IMG/VR virus record: IMGVR_UViG_3300042890_001870
Location: 1 to 22,366 of that record
Direction: 5' to 3' (one strand)
Source: a virus
Length of the DNA: 22,366 nt
Shown in pieces: positions 7,431 through 14,327 of the stretch (the first letter of the stretch is position 1; each line of letters begins with the position of its first letter). The translations under genes and the position numbers were made by a program. The notes beneath the pieces are model-generated. The model was not told where the DNA came from. It worked only from the letters and a program-made list of their open reading frames with translations, and did not search any database.

Positions 7431-8855
7431 TCAATATTGTCCACCATCAAGAACGTCAAATTCGGCCAATACTCTAACACCATTTGGTGTTGTTATACTA
7501 GTACTTCTAATTACTATATCATTTAATTGAGTTATAAGACCTCTATTTGCATATCCAGTTGAAGAAGTATACTCAGTAACACTAGGTACGTTAGAAGCTG
7601 TTAAACCAGTCAATGTGTCAAGTCTATTTATGTTTAAGTTAACGTCACCACCGTTGACACCATTACCATCTTGAATTGTCCAACCAGCACCTATAGAAGT
7701 TACTGTTGTATTTCCAGTTGGGTTATAGTTAAGTGAGATATTAGGGTCTTCAACATACAATTGAGAAGTAAACGCAGAAATTGCAGAACCAAACACAGTT
7801 AAATCACCTTGGATAACTGCACTACCAGTAACGTTTAAACCACCAGTACCAACATTAACTGTACCATCACTAGGGACACTAAATGTATTTGTACCAGCAT
7901 CATAAGTAAATCCAGCTTCATCAGTTAATAAACCACTAGTACCAACATAAACAACTCTACCAGCAGTTAAATTAGATAAAGTTAAACCAGAAACAGTTGA
8001 AAATTGAACTGGTAAATCTGGTTGACCTTGGTTTTGTTTAATTGTAAACGTATTTGTTGTTGGTGAATATGTGAATCCAGTTACAAATGTATCATTTGAA
8101 GTTAAACCAGTTACATTAAATGAACCATTGTTGTTATTATTCAAGGTAAGTGTACCAGCATTATAAGTACCACCAGTAGTATATACATCAGTTAAACCAG
8201 TTATAGTTACATTTGATGCGTTTTTTCTACCTAAAACAATAGAACCATTAGGACCAGTATAAGAAATAGTACCACCAGTAACATAAACATCATTTGTTTG
8301 TGTGTAAGATGTAAGTGTATCTACATTAACAACAGAATAAGGATTACCAATAGTAATTGGAGCATATAAATAAGTTGAACCACTTAGATTAGTTGTACCA
8401 GTAACTGTTAAATCACCATTAACAGTTAAACCAGTCATCACATCAATAAGAGTTGTTAAATTTGGTTGTCCGTTGTTTTGTTTAATAGTTAAAACGTTAC
8501 TTCCATATGTAAATCCAGTAACATAAGTATCAACACCAGCAATAGCTGATATGTCAGCCAAAACAAACCCAGTAGTCGTACCAGATAAGAATTTTCCAGT
8601 TAAATTTGTTACACCACTATATGCTGTGATTTGATTTCTAATCTTTAAATCATATAAGTTAGAACCTACTTCAAAAAATGTTGGTGTAGTTGGTCCAGAT
8701 TGTGTCCAACCACTAGTTGATGTGGTAACACCAGAAAAATACATTATACCATCAGCAGTATTAACGATTGGTTCACCTTTGAGTAATGTAGACGGTAAAG
8801 GTCTATTTATAATATCACTATTTTTTAAAATGTGAGTTGTGTTTCTTATTGCCAT
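7431..8855 (-). CDS. Modular tail fibre protein (474 aa)
   Basis: A beta-rich fibre protein with the N-terminal module LKGEPIVNTADGIMYFSG, homologous in pattern to the start of the giant fibre at 3240. The body is built from repeats of the form (D)VYVTGGTYNxGTLTxNNNxGxFNVTGLT, seen at least four times with variation. The C-terminal third contains SQLYVEDPNISLNYNPTG and GAGWTIQDGNGV, a segment common in tail fibres. The protein ends in DGGQY, similar to the NGGIY end of its upstream neighbour. The start has one of the few credible ribosome binding sites in the window (AGGAAAAAATG). The gene has its own upstream AT-rich motif at 8871-8883, 37 bases after the neighbouring gene stop. The stop is TGA. 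It is probably a short fibre or a fibre segment on the same complex as the giant fibre. Confidence 0.75.
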   Translation of the reverse strand: MAIRNTTHILKNSDIINRPLPSTLLKGEPIVNTADGIMYFSGVTTSTSGWTQSGPTTPTFFEVGSNLYDLKIRNQITAYSGVTNLTGKFLSGTTTGFVLADISAIAGVDTYVTGFTYGSNVLTIKQNNGQPNLTTLIDVMTGLTVNGDLTVTGTTNLSGSTYLYAPITIGNPYSVVNVDTLTSYTQTNDVYVTGGTISYTGPNGSIVLGRKNASNVTITGLTDVYTTGGTYNAGTLTLNNNNNGSFNVTGLTSNDTFVTGFTYSPTTNTFTIKQNQGQPDLPVQFSTVSGLTLSNLTAGRVVYVGTSGLLTDEAGFTYDAGTNTFSVPSDGTVNVGTGGLNVTGSAVIQGDLTVFGSAISAFTSQLYVEDPNISLNYNPTGNTTVTSIGAGWTIQDGNGVNGGDVNLNINRLDTLTGLTASNVPSVTEYTSSTGYANRGLITQLNDIVIRSTSITTPNGVRVLAEFDVLDGGQY

Positions 8856-8870
8856 TTTTTCCTTTTTTTT

Positions 8871-8883
8871 TTTATATAAATAT
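8871..8883 (-). promoter_or_regulatory. Candidate late promoter motif for the 474-residue fibre gene
   Basis: The minus strand reads ATATTTATATAAA, followed by an A-rich leader that includes AGGA before the ATG. It is a close variant of the motifs at 2911-2924 and 10901-10914. Confidence 0.4.
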
Positions 8884-8894
8884 ATTATTATTTG

Positions 8895-9293
8895 TCAATA
8901 TATACCTCCGTTCAAAAAATCGTCTTGTATTATTGAATTATTTGCTGTTATTTGTCTAGTATTACCAGAAGAATCTATACCTAAATCTAATAAAGGTGTT
9001 GTGACACTTATTGTTGATGTCCAGACACTAGAGGTTCCACTAATGGTGTTAATATCCCTAAATCTTTGTAATGGGATTCCCAAATCAATAGTTGCGTCTA
9101 GCAATGGTATTATACTAGTATTAAAAATTGTTTGACCAGTACCTAATATGATTTCAGCATCACCACTACAAGATATTATAGTGTTGGTATAAATAGCTGT
9201 ACATGCCGAAATAACTGGTGTACCACCAGTCAATGGCATTGGTTGAATAATGAACATTTGATTTATACTCGAAGAATTATTTGAACAGCTCAT
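8895..9293 (-). CDS. Small fibre-like structural protein (132 aa)
   Basis: A short protein with fibre-type sequence. The segment DATIDLGIPLQRFRDINTISG is of the kind found in phage fibres and tail-associated proteins, and LLDLGIDSSGN recurs as NLGIDSSGN in the giant fibre. The Cys/Ser/Asn-rich start (MSCSNNSSS) is unlike its neighbours. The C-terminus NGGIY resembles the DGGQY end of the next gene. It begins immediately after the upstream gene: that gene's stop TAA (9295-9297) lies one base from the ATG. It is likely co-translated with the tail completion protein. A function beyond being a virion or fibre-associated component cannot be given. Confidence 0.6.
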   Translation of the reverse strand: MSCSNNSSSINQMFIIQPMPLTGGTPVISACTAIYTNTIISCSGDAEIILGTGQTIFNTSIIPLLDATIDLGIPLQRFRDINTISGTSSVWTSTISVTTPLLDLGIDSSGNTRQITANNSIIQDDFLNGGIY

Positions 9294-9294
9294 A

Positions 9295-10356
9295 TTATAT
9301 TGTATTTCCTAATAAGGTGAAAACACCTTCATCATAAAAGTTTTTTGTTATTTTAATTGTTATTATATCATTTGCATTAAACACCAAAGGTGTAGTCATA
9401 ACCAAACCATCAAATACACCAACATTATTTACTAAAATAACTATTCTACTAATTCCATTGATATTATTCAATTGTGTAAACATTACCTTATATTGATTTG
9501 TAAATGAAAATTGAGTTTCAGATTTAGGTTTAAAATCAAATGTAAAATTAACATCATTTACATTTACCGTTGGTGTTAGTATTATATCACCAAAATTAAT
9601 GATGCCTTCATCAATTTCGGTTGTTATCATAGTTCTATTTATTGTTGGTACGACTTCAAAATCTTCTTCATCAAGTATATAACCTAATAATTTAAGTTCA
9701 AATAATTGAACATAAAATCTTCTATTTTCGAAATCATCGATATTACTTTCATCACCAATACTTTCTAAATGCAAAGGCATAGGGTGACCATTAACATTTA
9801 TATAACATTGTCTAGATTGAAAAGCTCTTTGAATAATTCTATTGAATTTATTCAAATCTTTCATTCTATTTGTAAACAATCTTATTTCATAAGTCATATC
9901 AACTGGTGTTGGTTGAGGTACTTTATATAAATCAACACCATGTCTAATACCATCCCATGTTGGTACTTTCATGTATGTGTATGTTCTGTTGCCTGGTATG
10001 TTCCATAATCCAGCTTGGTTTTGACCTTGTTGAATATCTGGTTTTCTAATTATTGTTATAAATGGTAACTCAATATTTTTGTATTTATCAGAAAATTGCC
10101 ATGTTTTACTAAATTCAGTCCATCTTTGAATAGTTAAAAATATAACTGGTACCTTTTCACCATTAATACTAATACTAAACCCTTTATCAGATTTAGCAAA
10201 TTCAACAACAGCTTGGTCCATATCTTCTTCCAATACACCCTTGGGTAAAAAAGTACCCTTATCAGCAATTCCATCTAGGATATCTTGTCTCCTTTGAAAA
10301 CCAATATTATCTTGTTTTATTTTTATGTTGGTCATGTAACCTTTAGGCATTGCCAT
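9295..10356 (-). CDS. Tail completion / sheath terminator protein, T4 gp15-like
   Basis: A 353-residue protein whose central part (about residues 145-232) resembles T4 gp15, the ring that caps the tail and stabilises the sheath end before head joining. The similar features are the segment VDMTYEIRLFTNRMKDLNKF, followed by an internal helix and then LESIGDESNIDDFENRRFYV and a beta-strand FELKLLGYIL. T4 gp15 has the same order: MIYELSIFT, then a DE-rich turn, RR and a closing strand. About 115 C-terminal residues form an additional beta-rich domain not expected in gp15 (272 residues). The position between a gp14-like gene and fibre genes supports a neck or tail-end role. The match is by remembered pattern, not alignment; a different tail protein remains possible. 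Confidence 0.5.
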   Translation of the reverse strand: MAMPKGYMTNIKIKQDNIGFQRRQDILDGIADKGTFLPKGVLEEDMDQAVVEFAKSDKGFSISINGEKVPVIFLTIQRWTEFSKTWQFSDKYKNIELPFITIIRKPDIQQGQNQAGLWNIPGNRTYTYMKVPTWDGIRHGVDLYKVPQPTPVDMTYEIRLFTNRMKDLNKFNRIIQRAFQSRQCYINVNGHPMPLHLESIGDESNIDDFENRRFYVQLFELKLLGYILDEEDFEVVPTINRTMITTEIDEGIINFGDIILTPTVNVNDVNFTFDFKPKSETQFSFTNQYKVMFTQLNNINGISRIVILVNNVGVFDGLVMTTPLVFNANDIITIKITKNFYDEGVFTLLGNTI

Positions 10357-10374
10357 ATCTTATTCTATTTAAAT

Positions 10375-10896
10375 TTATACCCCACGGAATTCTGAACTAT
10401 CAACTGGTGCACATTTAACTGTTCTGAAGGCACCTTTATAACCCATTATTGTATGTTTGTTATCGTAATTTTTAACACCATCATTTACCACTGAAAAATA
10501 TCTTATTTCAGTTTCGGAAACTGGATACCCTATGTAATCACCATAAGATAATGAAGCGTTTAATTCTTTTAATTGAGCATCATATATTCCAAAACTTAAA
10601 TTACCATCTTGGATATATCTCAACCCACCATTGTTATTATATGTTTTGTTTTCTGGTGCTTCAAATAATGGAATCACTTTTAACTCAATTGGTGGGAAAA
10701 ACCTAATCCCATCTTTTGATGCTTCACCATAAAGAATGTCACTTTCACTCATTTCTCTATCAACTATATAAAGAATAACTGTAAAATTACCATCACCTTC
10801 TATTGCCTCACGACCCATAGAAATTTCTAAATTAAAATCTTCTTCCGAAAAAAATTTATTTATACGTGTTATAGGTGTAATTTTCTTATTTTCCAT
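10375..10896 (-). CDS. Neck / head-completion protein, T4 gp14-like
   Basis: A 173-residue protein. EISMGREAIEGDG, LYIVDREMSESDILYGEASKD (near residues 42-62) and SYGDYIGYPVSETEIRYF (near residues 115-133) follow the order found in T4 gp14: a start segment, a PRE-type motif with FGE, and a late GD-IYF beta-hairpin. gp14 forms part of the neck that closes the filled head and receives the tail. This protein is shorter than T4 gp14 (256 residues). The next gene, 18 bases downstream, is gp15-like, matching the 14-15 order of T4. The start codon sits nine bases after an AT-rich promoter-like motif and lacks a Shine-Dalgarno sequence. The assignment is an inference from motif order and neighbours. 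Confidence 0.5.
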   Translation of the reverse strand: MENKKITPITRINKFFSEEDFNLEISMGREAIEGDGNFTVILYIVDREMSESDILYGEASKDGIRFFPPIELKVIPLFEAPENKTYNNNGGLRYIQDGNLSFGIYDAQLKELNASLSYGDYIGYPVSETEIRYFSVVNDGVKNYDNKHTIMGYKGAFRTVKCAPVDSSEFRGV

Positions 10897-10900
10897 AGCT

Positions 10901-10914
10901 TTTATTATAAATAT
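10901..10914 (-). promoter_or_regulatory. Candidate late promoter motif for the neck/tail-completion operon
   Basis: The minus strand reads ATATTTATAATAAA, nine bases before the final GCT and start of the gp14-like gene. It is identical over 16 bases to the motif upstream of the sheath gene. If it is a promoter, the transcript would be almost leaderless. Confidence 0.45.
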
Positions 10915-10943
10915 TTATCTTTTGATTAATAACCAATAAACTA

Positions 10944-10974
10944 TTGATTTTATTAAAAAGTTTTATTATATTTA
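10944..10974 (+). promoter_or_regulatory. Host-type (Bacteroidota) promoter candidate for the helicase operon
   Basis: TTG at 10944-10946 is separated by 20 bases from TATATTTA at 10967-10974. This matches the Bacteroidota primary sigma consensus (-33 TTG or TTTG, -7 TAnnTTTG) at all but the last base of the -7 element. A leader of about 20 bases would follow before the helicase ATG at 11002. Confidence 0.45.
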
Positions 10975-11001
10975 ATTAAAAAATTACCAGGTATTTAAAA
11001 A

Positions 11002-12861
11002 ATGTATGATTTGATAAACTTAGATGATTTAAAAGGGCATAGTGCACTTTCATTGTTAGAAAACTATGAAGGTATTAATCCGTATATTCTTAAATTAAAA
11101 AACGAATTAGTAAAAAATAAGAAAATATCACTAACTGATAACCAATCAAGATACATAGTTGATAACCACGATAGAGAACCACAAATGATTAATCGTGTTA
11201 TAGGTATTACCGAATACTTAGGTTTAGAATTACAAAAACAAGACGTGTTATCATTTATCCCAGAAAGAATATTAATTGAATTTATTCTTGCTGAAACAGA
11301 TAAAACATACCATGTATATGGTAAATTAAATAGAAATCAAAAAAATTCTAAAATGTATTGGTTACCAAAAACACAAGTAACTGATGACCCATACTTTGAA
11401 CCGATAGAAATGGATGTTGATTTTACACCATACAATGATATCCTATCTAAACAAGGTAAGAAATTATACCAACATCAAGAAGAAGGTATTAAATTCCTAT
11501 TATCTAGAAATGGATGTATATTAGCAGATGATATGGGTTTAGGTAAATCAATTCAATCAATCATTGCTGCATTGGAAAGTGGTGCTAAAGATATCTTAAT
11601 CGTTTGTCCATCATCAACCAAGATAAATTGGGAGCGTGAGATTAATGTTTTTTGTGACGATACAGCTATAATAGATGGTAAAAACTTTAAAAAAGCTAAA
11701 TTTACAATAATAAACTTTGATATCCTTAAAAATTTCCATACACTTCCAGACAATAGAAAAAGAAAAGAAGGTGAACCACAACAAGTACTTTTTAGAGACT
11801 TAGCCAATAGTAAGTTTGATTTAGCAATTATCGATGAAGCTCACTATCTTAAAAATCATGACAGTATTCGTGGTAAAATTATGGTTGAATTAACTGTAAA
11901 ACACAACATTCCAAAAGTTTGGTTACTTACTGGTACACCAGTTGCGAATAGACCAATGGACTTCTTCAATCTTCTTAAGATAATTAAGTCTCCAATAGCG
12001 AATAATTGGAAACACTATGCTCTTAGGTATTGTGATGGTAGACAGTTCATGAGAACACTTAAAAATGGTCAAAGAAAACAAATATGGTTAACAGATGGTG
12101 CTAGTAATTTAGAAGAATTAGCAGCTAAGACTAAAAATATTATTCTTAGACGTTTAAAAACTGAAGTATTAGATATGCCAGATAAGGTAATAACACCAAT
12201 GTACCATAGATTAGACCTTAAAGGTTGGAAAATGTACGGTTTATTATGGGATGAATATATGGCTAAAAGAAAATCTGAGGGTAAGAAATCAATAGAAACA
12301 CAAAAAGATTTGGTTGAGTTAATATTACTTAGAAAATTCATAGCAATGGAAGCGATACCTAACACAATTGAAATTGTTGAAAACGCAATAGAAATGGGTC
12401 GTAAAGTAATTATTTTCACATCTTTTACTGAAGAATTAGAAGCATTGGAAAATCATTTTGGTAAGATTGCTGTAAAACATAATGGTCCGATGACCATGAA
12501 TGCTAAACAAAAATCTGTAGATTCATTCCAAAACAATTCAAAGATTAAGGTATTTATTGGTAATATAAAATCAGCTGGTGTTGGAATTACACTTACCGAA
12601 GCTACAGTTGTTATATTCAACTCATTTGATTGGGTTCCAGGCTCTAACGAACAAGCCGAAGACAGAGCTTTTCGTATTGGTCAAAAAAATGATGTAAACG
12701 TATATTACCAATTATTTGTTGATACTATATCAACTAGAATGTGGAATATGTTAAATAATAAAAAAGATGTTATTAATATTATCATGGGTGATAATAAATT
12801 AACTGAAGAAGAAATAACCATCAAAATGGTGGATGAATTAATAAATGATTTAAATGGTTAA
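11002..12861 (+). CDS. SNF2-family (superfamily 2) DNA helicase/translocase
   Basis: An ATP-driven double-strand DNA translocase of 619 residues. The helicase motifs are complete and in order: YQHQEEGIKFLL; the ATP-binding loop ADDMGLGKS at residues 175-183; LIVCPSSTKINWE; DEAH at 278-281; TGTP at 310-313; KVIIFTSFTEE; GVGITLTEA; and QAEDRAFRIGQ with the arginine finger region near 555-558. RAFRIGQ marks the SNF2 group, as in HepA and SMARCAL1. The roughly 150 residues before the helicase core are not recognised in detail. Such proteins remodel forks, remove bound proteins or assist recombination; T4 uses UvsW for related work, though that is a different subgroup. It is first in a plus-strand operon with glutaredoxin, behind a host-type promoter, consistent with early expression. 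Confidence 0.9.
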   Translation: MYDLINLDDLKGHSALSLLENYEGINPYILKLKNELVKNKKISLTDNQSRYIVDNHDREPQMINRVIGITEYLGLELQKQDVLSFIPERILIEFILAETDKTYHVYGKLNRNQKNSKMYWLPKTQVTDDPYFEPIEMDVDFTPYNDILSKQGKKLYQHQEEGIKFLLSRNGCILADDMGLGKSIQSIIAALESGAKDILIVCPSSTKINWEREINVFCDDTAIIDGKNFKKAKFTIINFDILKNFHTLPDNRKRKEGEPQQVLFRDLANSKFDLAIIDEAHYLKNHDSIRGKIMVELTVKHNIPKVWLLTGTPVANRPMDFFNLLKIIKSPIANNWKHYALRYCDGRQFMRTLKNGQRKQIWLTDGASNLEELAAKTKNIILRRLKTEVLDMPDKVITPMYHRLDLKGWKMYGLLWDEYMAKRKSEGKKSIETQKDLVELILLRKFIAMEAIPNTIEIVENAIEMGRKVIIFTSFTEELEALENHFGKIAVKHNGPMTMNAKQKSVDSFQNNSKIKVFIGNIKSAGVGITLTEATVVIFNSFDWVPGSNEQAEDRAFRIGQKNDVNVYYQLFVDTISTRMWNMLNNKKDVINIIMGDNKLTEEEITIKMVDELINDLNG

Positions 12862-13108
12862 AATATATAGCATACCAGATTGTCCGTATTGTACGGAATT
12901 AAAAAGTATATTAACAGAAGAAGGTATAGAATTTATTGATGTTAATGTCAACTTAGAAGAAAATGAAAATGAATATAATCAGATTCATGAAATCACTAAA
13001 TCTGATGATGTTCCAATCGTTAAAGTTGGTAAACAACTTCTAGTACCAAATGTTTCTTTTGCTAGTATTAGAGAAGCTGCTGATTTAACAAAGAAATTTT
13101 TAGCTTAA
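12854..13108 (+). CDS. Glutaredoxin-like thiol-disulfide oxidoreductase
   Basis: An 84-residue thioredoxin-fold protein. The redox motif CPYC is at residues 10-13, the cis-proline motif DDVPIVKVG follows near residue 54, and the length is that of small glutaredoxins such as T4 NrdC. Such proteins usually donate electrons to phage or host ribonucleotide reductase to make deoxynucleotides for phage replication; no reductase gene is visible here. The ATG lies inside the end of the helicase gene (8-base overlap ATGGTTAA), so translation is probably coupled. Identification of the fold is firm; the reductase partner is inferred. Confidence 0.88.
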   Translation: MVKIYSIPDCPYCTELKSILTEEGIEFIDVNVNLEENENEYNQIHEITKSDDVPIVKVGKQLLVPNVSFASIREAADLTKKFLA

Positions 13109-13122
13109 TTCAATGTTTTCTT

Positions 13123-13137
13123 ATATTTATATATAAA
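13123..13137 (+). promoter_or_regulatory. Candidate late promoter motif for the gp13-like gene
   Basis: ATATTTATATATAAA on the plus strand, ending 8 bases before the ATG. It is the same motif in the same orientation relative to the gene as those before the minus-strand virion genes. It would separate late expression of gp13 from the early helicase-glutaredoxin transcript. Confidence 0.4.
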
Positions 13138-13145
13138 GAAAACAC

Positions 13146-14288
13146 ATGGCAGTAAGTAACGAAGAAAAAGAAAAACTCTTCAGACAATTCAGACATTCCG
13201 TTGGTGCACCCATTCGTCAAATTGAGGTGTTAGATGAGATGTTATGTACTCTATTAGAGATTTGTATTGAAGACTACAGTATGTATGTTCAAGAATGGTT
13301 AATCGAACATCAATGGCAATCATTATTAGGGAACAATATCGATACTATCGATATGGCCTTTGCATTGAGTGTTAGAAGTTTTGATTTCATGACACAATAC
13401 ACATATGCATACTCAAAACAAGTTGGTTTACAAACCAATGGTCCTTGGGAACTTAAAAAAGATTTTGTTGAGTTAGAAGCTGGTAGACAAGTTTACCAAA
13501 TTCCAGCTGGACGTGAAGTTAATGAAGTTCTTTGGATAACACCTCCAGCAACTAGTCAAGCCTTGTTAGCCAACTATGGTGGTATTGATTATGGATTTGG
13601 TGGTGGGTTTGCTCAAACTGGTGGTGGTACTGGAACTGGTGGTCCAGGTTTTGCTCGTATGGGTTATTACATTGCACCAGCATTTGATATTTTATTAACA
13701 GCTGCTGATATGAATCTTAAAAATAGAATTGTTAGAAGTGAACTTGTATATAAAATAACAGCTGGACCTAATGGTACTAAATTATTACATTTATTAAGTA
13801 CACCAGGTTCTAAATTATCATTCGGTCAAGGTATTGGTGGTGTTGGTAGTTCTATCAATATGACTGGTTGTCAAGTTTGGTATTTCTATTACGATACAAC
13901 CAACGCTGATGTTGATGCTTGTAGACGAGATAATCCAGATATCATAAAAATGCCAAACCAAGTTCCGTTGTCTAAATTAGACTATGCTGATTTCAATGAA
14001 CCAACAAAAACACTTGTTCGTCAATTATTTATAGCTGAAGCCAAAAAAACACTTGGTAGAACTAGAGGTAAATTTGGTGGAATAGTTGGGCCTCCAGATG
14101 CTGAAAGAACTATGGATTACGAAACACTTATTAGTGAGGGTAATGAAGAGAAAAAAGCAGCTTTAGAAAGACTTGACACTAGACTTTTAAGGTTATCTTC
14201 AACAGCACAGCTAGAGCGTGGTGCAAATGAAGCCGAATTCTTAAACAAATCATTAGGATATAGACCACTAGGATTTTATGTATACTAA
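13146..14288 (+). CDS. Neck protein, T4 gp13-like
   Basis: A 380-residue virion protein. The N-terminus HSVGAPIRQIEVLDEMLCTL followed by EICIEDYSMYVQEWL parallels the start of T4 gp13 (RLGAPIINVELTPDQIYDC, then ALELYGEYH). The C-terminal helical region LFIAEAKKTLGRTRGKFGG, then DYETLISEGNEEKKAALERL and a closing LGFYVY, matches gp13 in order: AKELNGQILARHQG, a LIEEARLEKEAL segment and a FGILV end. gp13 helps seal the packaged head and join it to the tail. Residues of about 140-176 form an inserted Gly-rich loop (GGGFAQTGGGTGTGGPGF) not found in T4. The gene is on the plus strand behind helicase and glutaredoxin, while the gp14- and gp15-like genes are on the minus strand 2.2 kb away. No Shine-Dalgarno sequence is seen. 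The assignment is good but made from memory of the family. Confidence 0.72.
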   Translation: MAVSNEEKEKLFRQFRHSVGAPIRQIEVLDEMLCTLLEICIEDYSMYVQEWLIEHQWQSLLGNNIDTIDMAFALSVRSFDFMTQYTYAYSKQVGLQTNGPWELKKDFVELEAGRQVYQIPAGREVNEVLWITPPATSQALLANYGGIDYGFGGGFAQTGGGTGTGGPGFARMGYYIAPAFDILLTAADMNLKNRIVRSELVYKITAGPNGTKLLHLLSTPGSKLSFGQGIGGVGSSINMTGCQVWYFYYDTTNADVDACRRDNPDIIKMPNQVPLSKLDYADFNEPTKTLVRQLFIAEAKKTLGRTRGKFGGIVGPPDAERTMDYETLISEGNEEKKAALERLDTRLLRLSSTAQLERGANEAEFLNKSLGYRPLGFYVY

Positions 14289-14295
14289 AACAAAG

Positions 14296-14321
14296 AAGGA
14301 GCCATTACAGCTCCTTTTTTT
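14296..14321. terminator. Bidirectional intrinsic terminator between gp13-like and DNA polymerase genes
   Basis: A perfect 7-base stem AAGGAGC/GCTCCTT (14296-14302 with 14310-14316) closes a 7-base loop and is followed by a T run on the plus strand. On the minus strand the same hairpin is followed by CTTTGTTTT. It lies between two converging genes, 8 bases after the gp13-like stop and 7 bases from the polymerase stop, so it can end both transcripts. It is the most GC-rich hairpin in the window. Confidence 0.85.
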
Positions 14322-14327
14322 ATTGTC

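Noticed and set aside
7405-7431. Hairpin ATAACTAA/TTAGTTAT as terminator of the 474-residue fibre gene
   Set aside because: It overlaps the stop codon and is followed by an A-rich, not a U-rich, stretch. The hairpin at 7339-7366 is a better candidate.
3240-10356. Diversity-generating retroelement acting on the fibre genes
   Set aside because: No reverse transcriptase, template repeat or variable C-terminal lectin repeat pair is seen in this window. It cannot be excluded for the rest of the genome.
2913-10915. T4-type late promoters TATAAATA on the plus strand at 2915, 8875 and 10905
   Set aside because: In this direction the boxes point away from the virion genes they adjoin. At the plus-strand gp13-like gene the TATAAATA form is on the minus strand and again points away. 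The reverse-complement orientation is the one that is consistent with the genes.
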